NCBI RefSeq assembly: GCF_006439395.2
Contig: NZ_CP083950.1
Span: forward strand, 3,410,001 to 3,474,000
DNA from: Mesorhizobium sp. B4-1-4
GTDB taxonomy: Bacteria; Pseudomonadota; Alphaproteobacteria; Rhizobiales; Rhizobiaceae
Direction: 5' to 3'
Length of the DNA: 64,000 nt
Shown: piece by piece, positions 63,163 to 64,000 of the stretch
Layout: each line of letters begins with the position of its first letter
Numbering within the stretch: position 1 is the first letter of the stretch
Program-made: the position numbers and the translations under genes
Notes under the pieces: model-generated
Seen by the model: the letters and a program-made list of their open reading frames with translations, nothing else
The model's database searches: none
Told to the model about the DNA's origin: nothing

Positions 63163-64000
63163 TCATTCAAAACGGCGTCTGGTTGTAGGGATGATGAGTT
63201 CCCCATTGGCTGGGTGATAGTAAGCCCGTTCCGCATTGACGGGATGATAATAGGCCAGTTCCCGAGCCGTGGGTGGAGTCCACTCGCCCGAGCATTCCAA
63301 CTCCCGTAGGCGCTTGCAGTGCTTAAGCGCCTCCCAGTTGACCTGACTGGTCTCGTGATCAAGCTCCATGAACTCCATGAAGATCACGTCCCTGAGATAT
63401 GCACAGTGGGCGAAGCTCTCGGGAGCGACCTCCCGCAGTCGGGTCATGAACCCCAGTTCGCGATCAGCATCGTCGAAATAGTCAGCGGGATGCCCGTACC
63501 GTGCCCACGCCTGAAGCCTCATGACCTTACCTGCGACAAATCTTGCTGCTCTACGAACCTCTGGATCGATGATCTTGTCCGACAAGGCAGCGAGGTTTTC
63601 TGCGAATCCGTCACTGGAATAACTATCTATTGCGCGTTGGAACCAGGGATAAAGCGGCCGTCTATCTATTAAGGGGTGAGTCAATTCCAAGAACGGTTCC
63701 AGGTTCTGGGCTGCCACGAATTGACCCCATAGGCCCATTTCAAGAACGATGAGCACACGCGACAACCAAGGATCGTCCCAAAAATAGCTGTGCGCTTCGT
63801 CAGTTACTTTTGGCAATCGGACTTCACGCGTGCCCCGGAGCCGCCGCTCGTCGTCGATCCAAATCAGCGTGTCCTTCATTCCGTTGAACTCGCGTCCCCG
63901 GCGGACGGCTACAACATCCCCCTTCACGAAAAAGTGGAGCCCGAGACCATGTCGGTTGATGGCGGTGAGATACTCACCCAGCCTCTTACGCCGCGTCGAT
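63163..64000 (-). CDS. Unrecognised protein (5' end outside window)
   Basis: The frame has a GTG at 63927 but continues open to the window edge with coding-like sequence (KRLGEYLTAINRHGLGLHFF), so the true start is probably right of base 64000. At least 278 residues are visible. Trp- and Tyr-rich helices (YFWDDPWLSRVLIVLEMGLW; YPWFQRAIDSYSSDG) and a short C-terminal repeat, AYYHPVNAER then AYYHPANGE. No known family or motif. It is the last visible gene of element 2. Confidence 0.55.
   Translation of the reverse strand, partial: STRRKRLGEYLTAINRHGLGLHFFVKGDVVAVRRGREFNGMKDTLIWIDDERRLRGTREVRLPKVTDEAHSYFWDDPWLSRVLIVLEMGLWGQFVAAQNLEPFLELTHPLIDRRPLYPWFQRAIDSYSSDGFAENLAALSDKIIDPEVRRAARFVAGKVMRLQAWARYGHPADYFDDADRELGFMTRLREVAPESFAHCAYLRDVIFMEFMELDHETSQVNWEALKHCKRLRELECSGEWTPPTARELAYYHPVNAERAYYHPANGELIIPTTRRRFE

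Overview
The window looks like the chromosome of a GC-rich alphaproteobacterium of the Rhizobiales, most likely Mesorhizobium or a close relative. Grounds for this are the Entner-Doudoroff zwf-pgl-edd operon, an isocitrate lyase gene divergent from a ScfR/RamB-type regulator, a GlxA-type AraC regulator, a DUF882 protein, and a palindromic intergenic repeat of the rhizobial type. The genus is inferred from gene content and remembered relatives; no database was searched.

Bases 1-32172 are ordinary chromosomal backbone. From the left come a partial polyamine-binding protein gene (potF-like), an EamA exporter, the regulator/aceA pair, a degenerate receiver, a HAD hydrolase, a nicotianamine-synthase-like methyltransferase with an in-frame stop, and a TupA-like ATP-grasp gene. 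A puuA-like/puuB-like pair for gamma-glutamylated polyamines is split by an unusual insert: a four-helix-bundle gene flanked by inverted copies of an 8-bp repeat, ten of them in perfect tandem. Then follow an SH3 protein, a Mur-ligase-like protein, an SDR, zwf-pgl-edd, a VWA lipoprotein-like/exported protein, folD with a GlxA regulator, proC, a COG4091 oxidoreductase, a multicopper oxidase, a DUF882 protein and a polytopic membrane protein.

From 32354 onward the sequence is accessory. A 24-bp direct repeat at 32354 and 41826 reads, on the minus strand, as the 3' end of a tRNA gene (T-loop plus CCA). It bounds a 9.5-kb integrative element carrying two unknown genes, a polymerase-A-like protein, a HEPN/DUF262 pair, a serine recombinase and a tyrosine integrase. 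The integrase is cut in two by an IS630-type insertion sequence; removing the IS and one TA restores a 591-residue frame. The right-hand repeat copy is also the apparent left edge of a second element in tandem, which runs past the end of the window.

The second element (41826 to beyond 64000) carries mobilisation genes (MobA/MobL-type relaxase, palindromic oriT candidate, small accessory genes, a broken ardC, DUF3846) and at least three defence-like modules. These are (1) a coupled RHH / ParB-like / PD-(D/E)XK-like / DNA methyltransferase operon; (2) a single-chain DUF262-DUF1524 (GmrSD-type) enzyme; and (3) a six-gene chain of SNF2 helicase, type III Mod, type III Res, STAS-GHKL ATPase, DUF4325 protein and PIN nuclease, in which most junctions are stop-start overlaps. 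A diverged tail of a second res gene lies just downstream of the PIN gene, suggesting the ATPase-DUF4325-PIN cassette arrived by recombination at the res locus. Modules 1 and 3 are the best candidates for an undescribed system.
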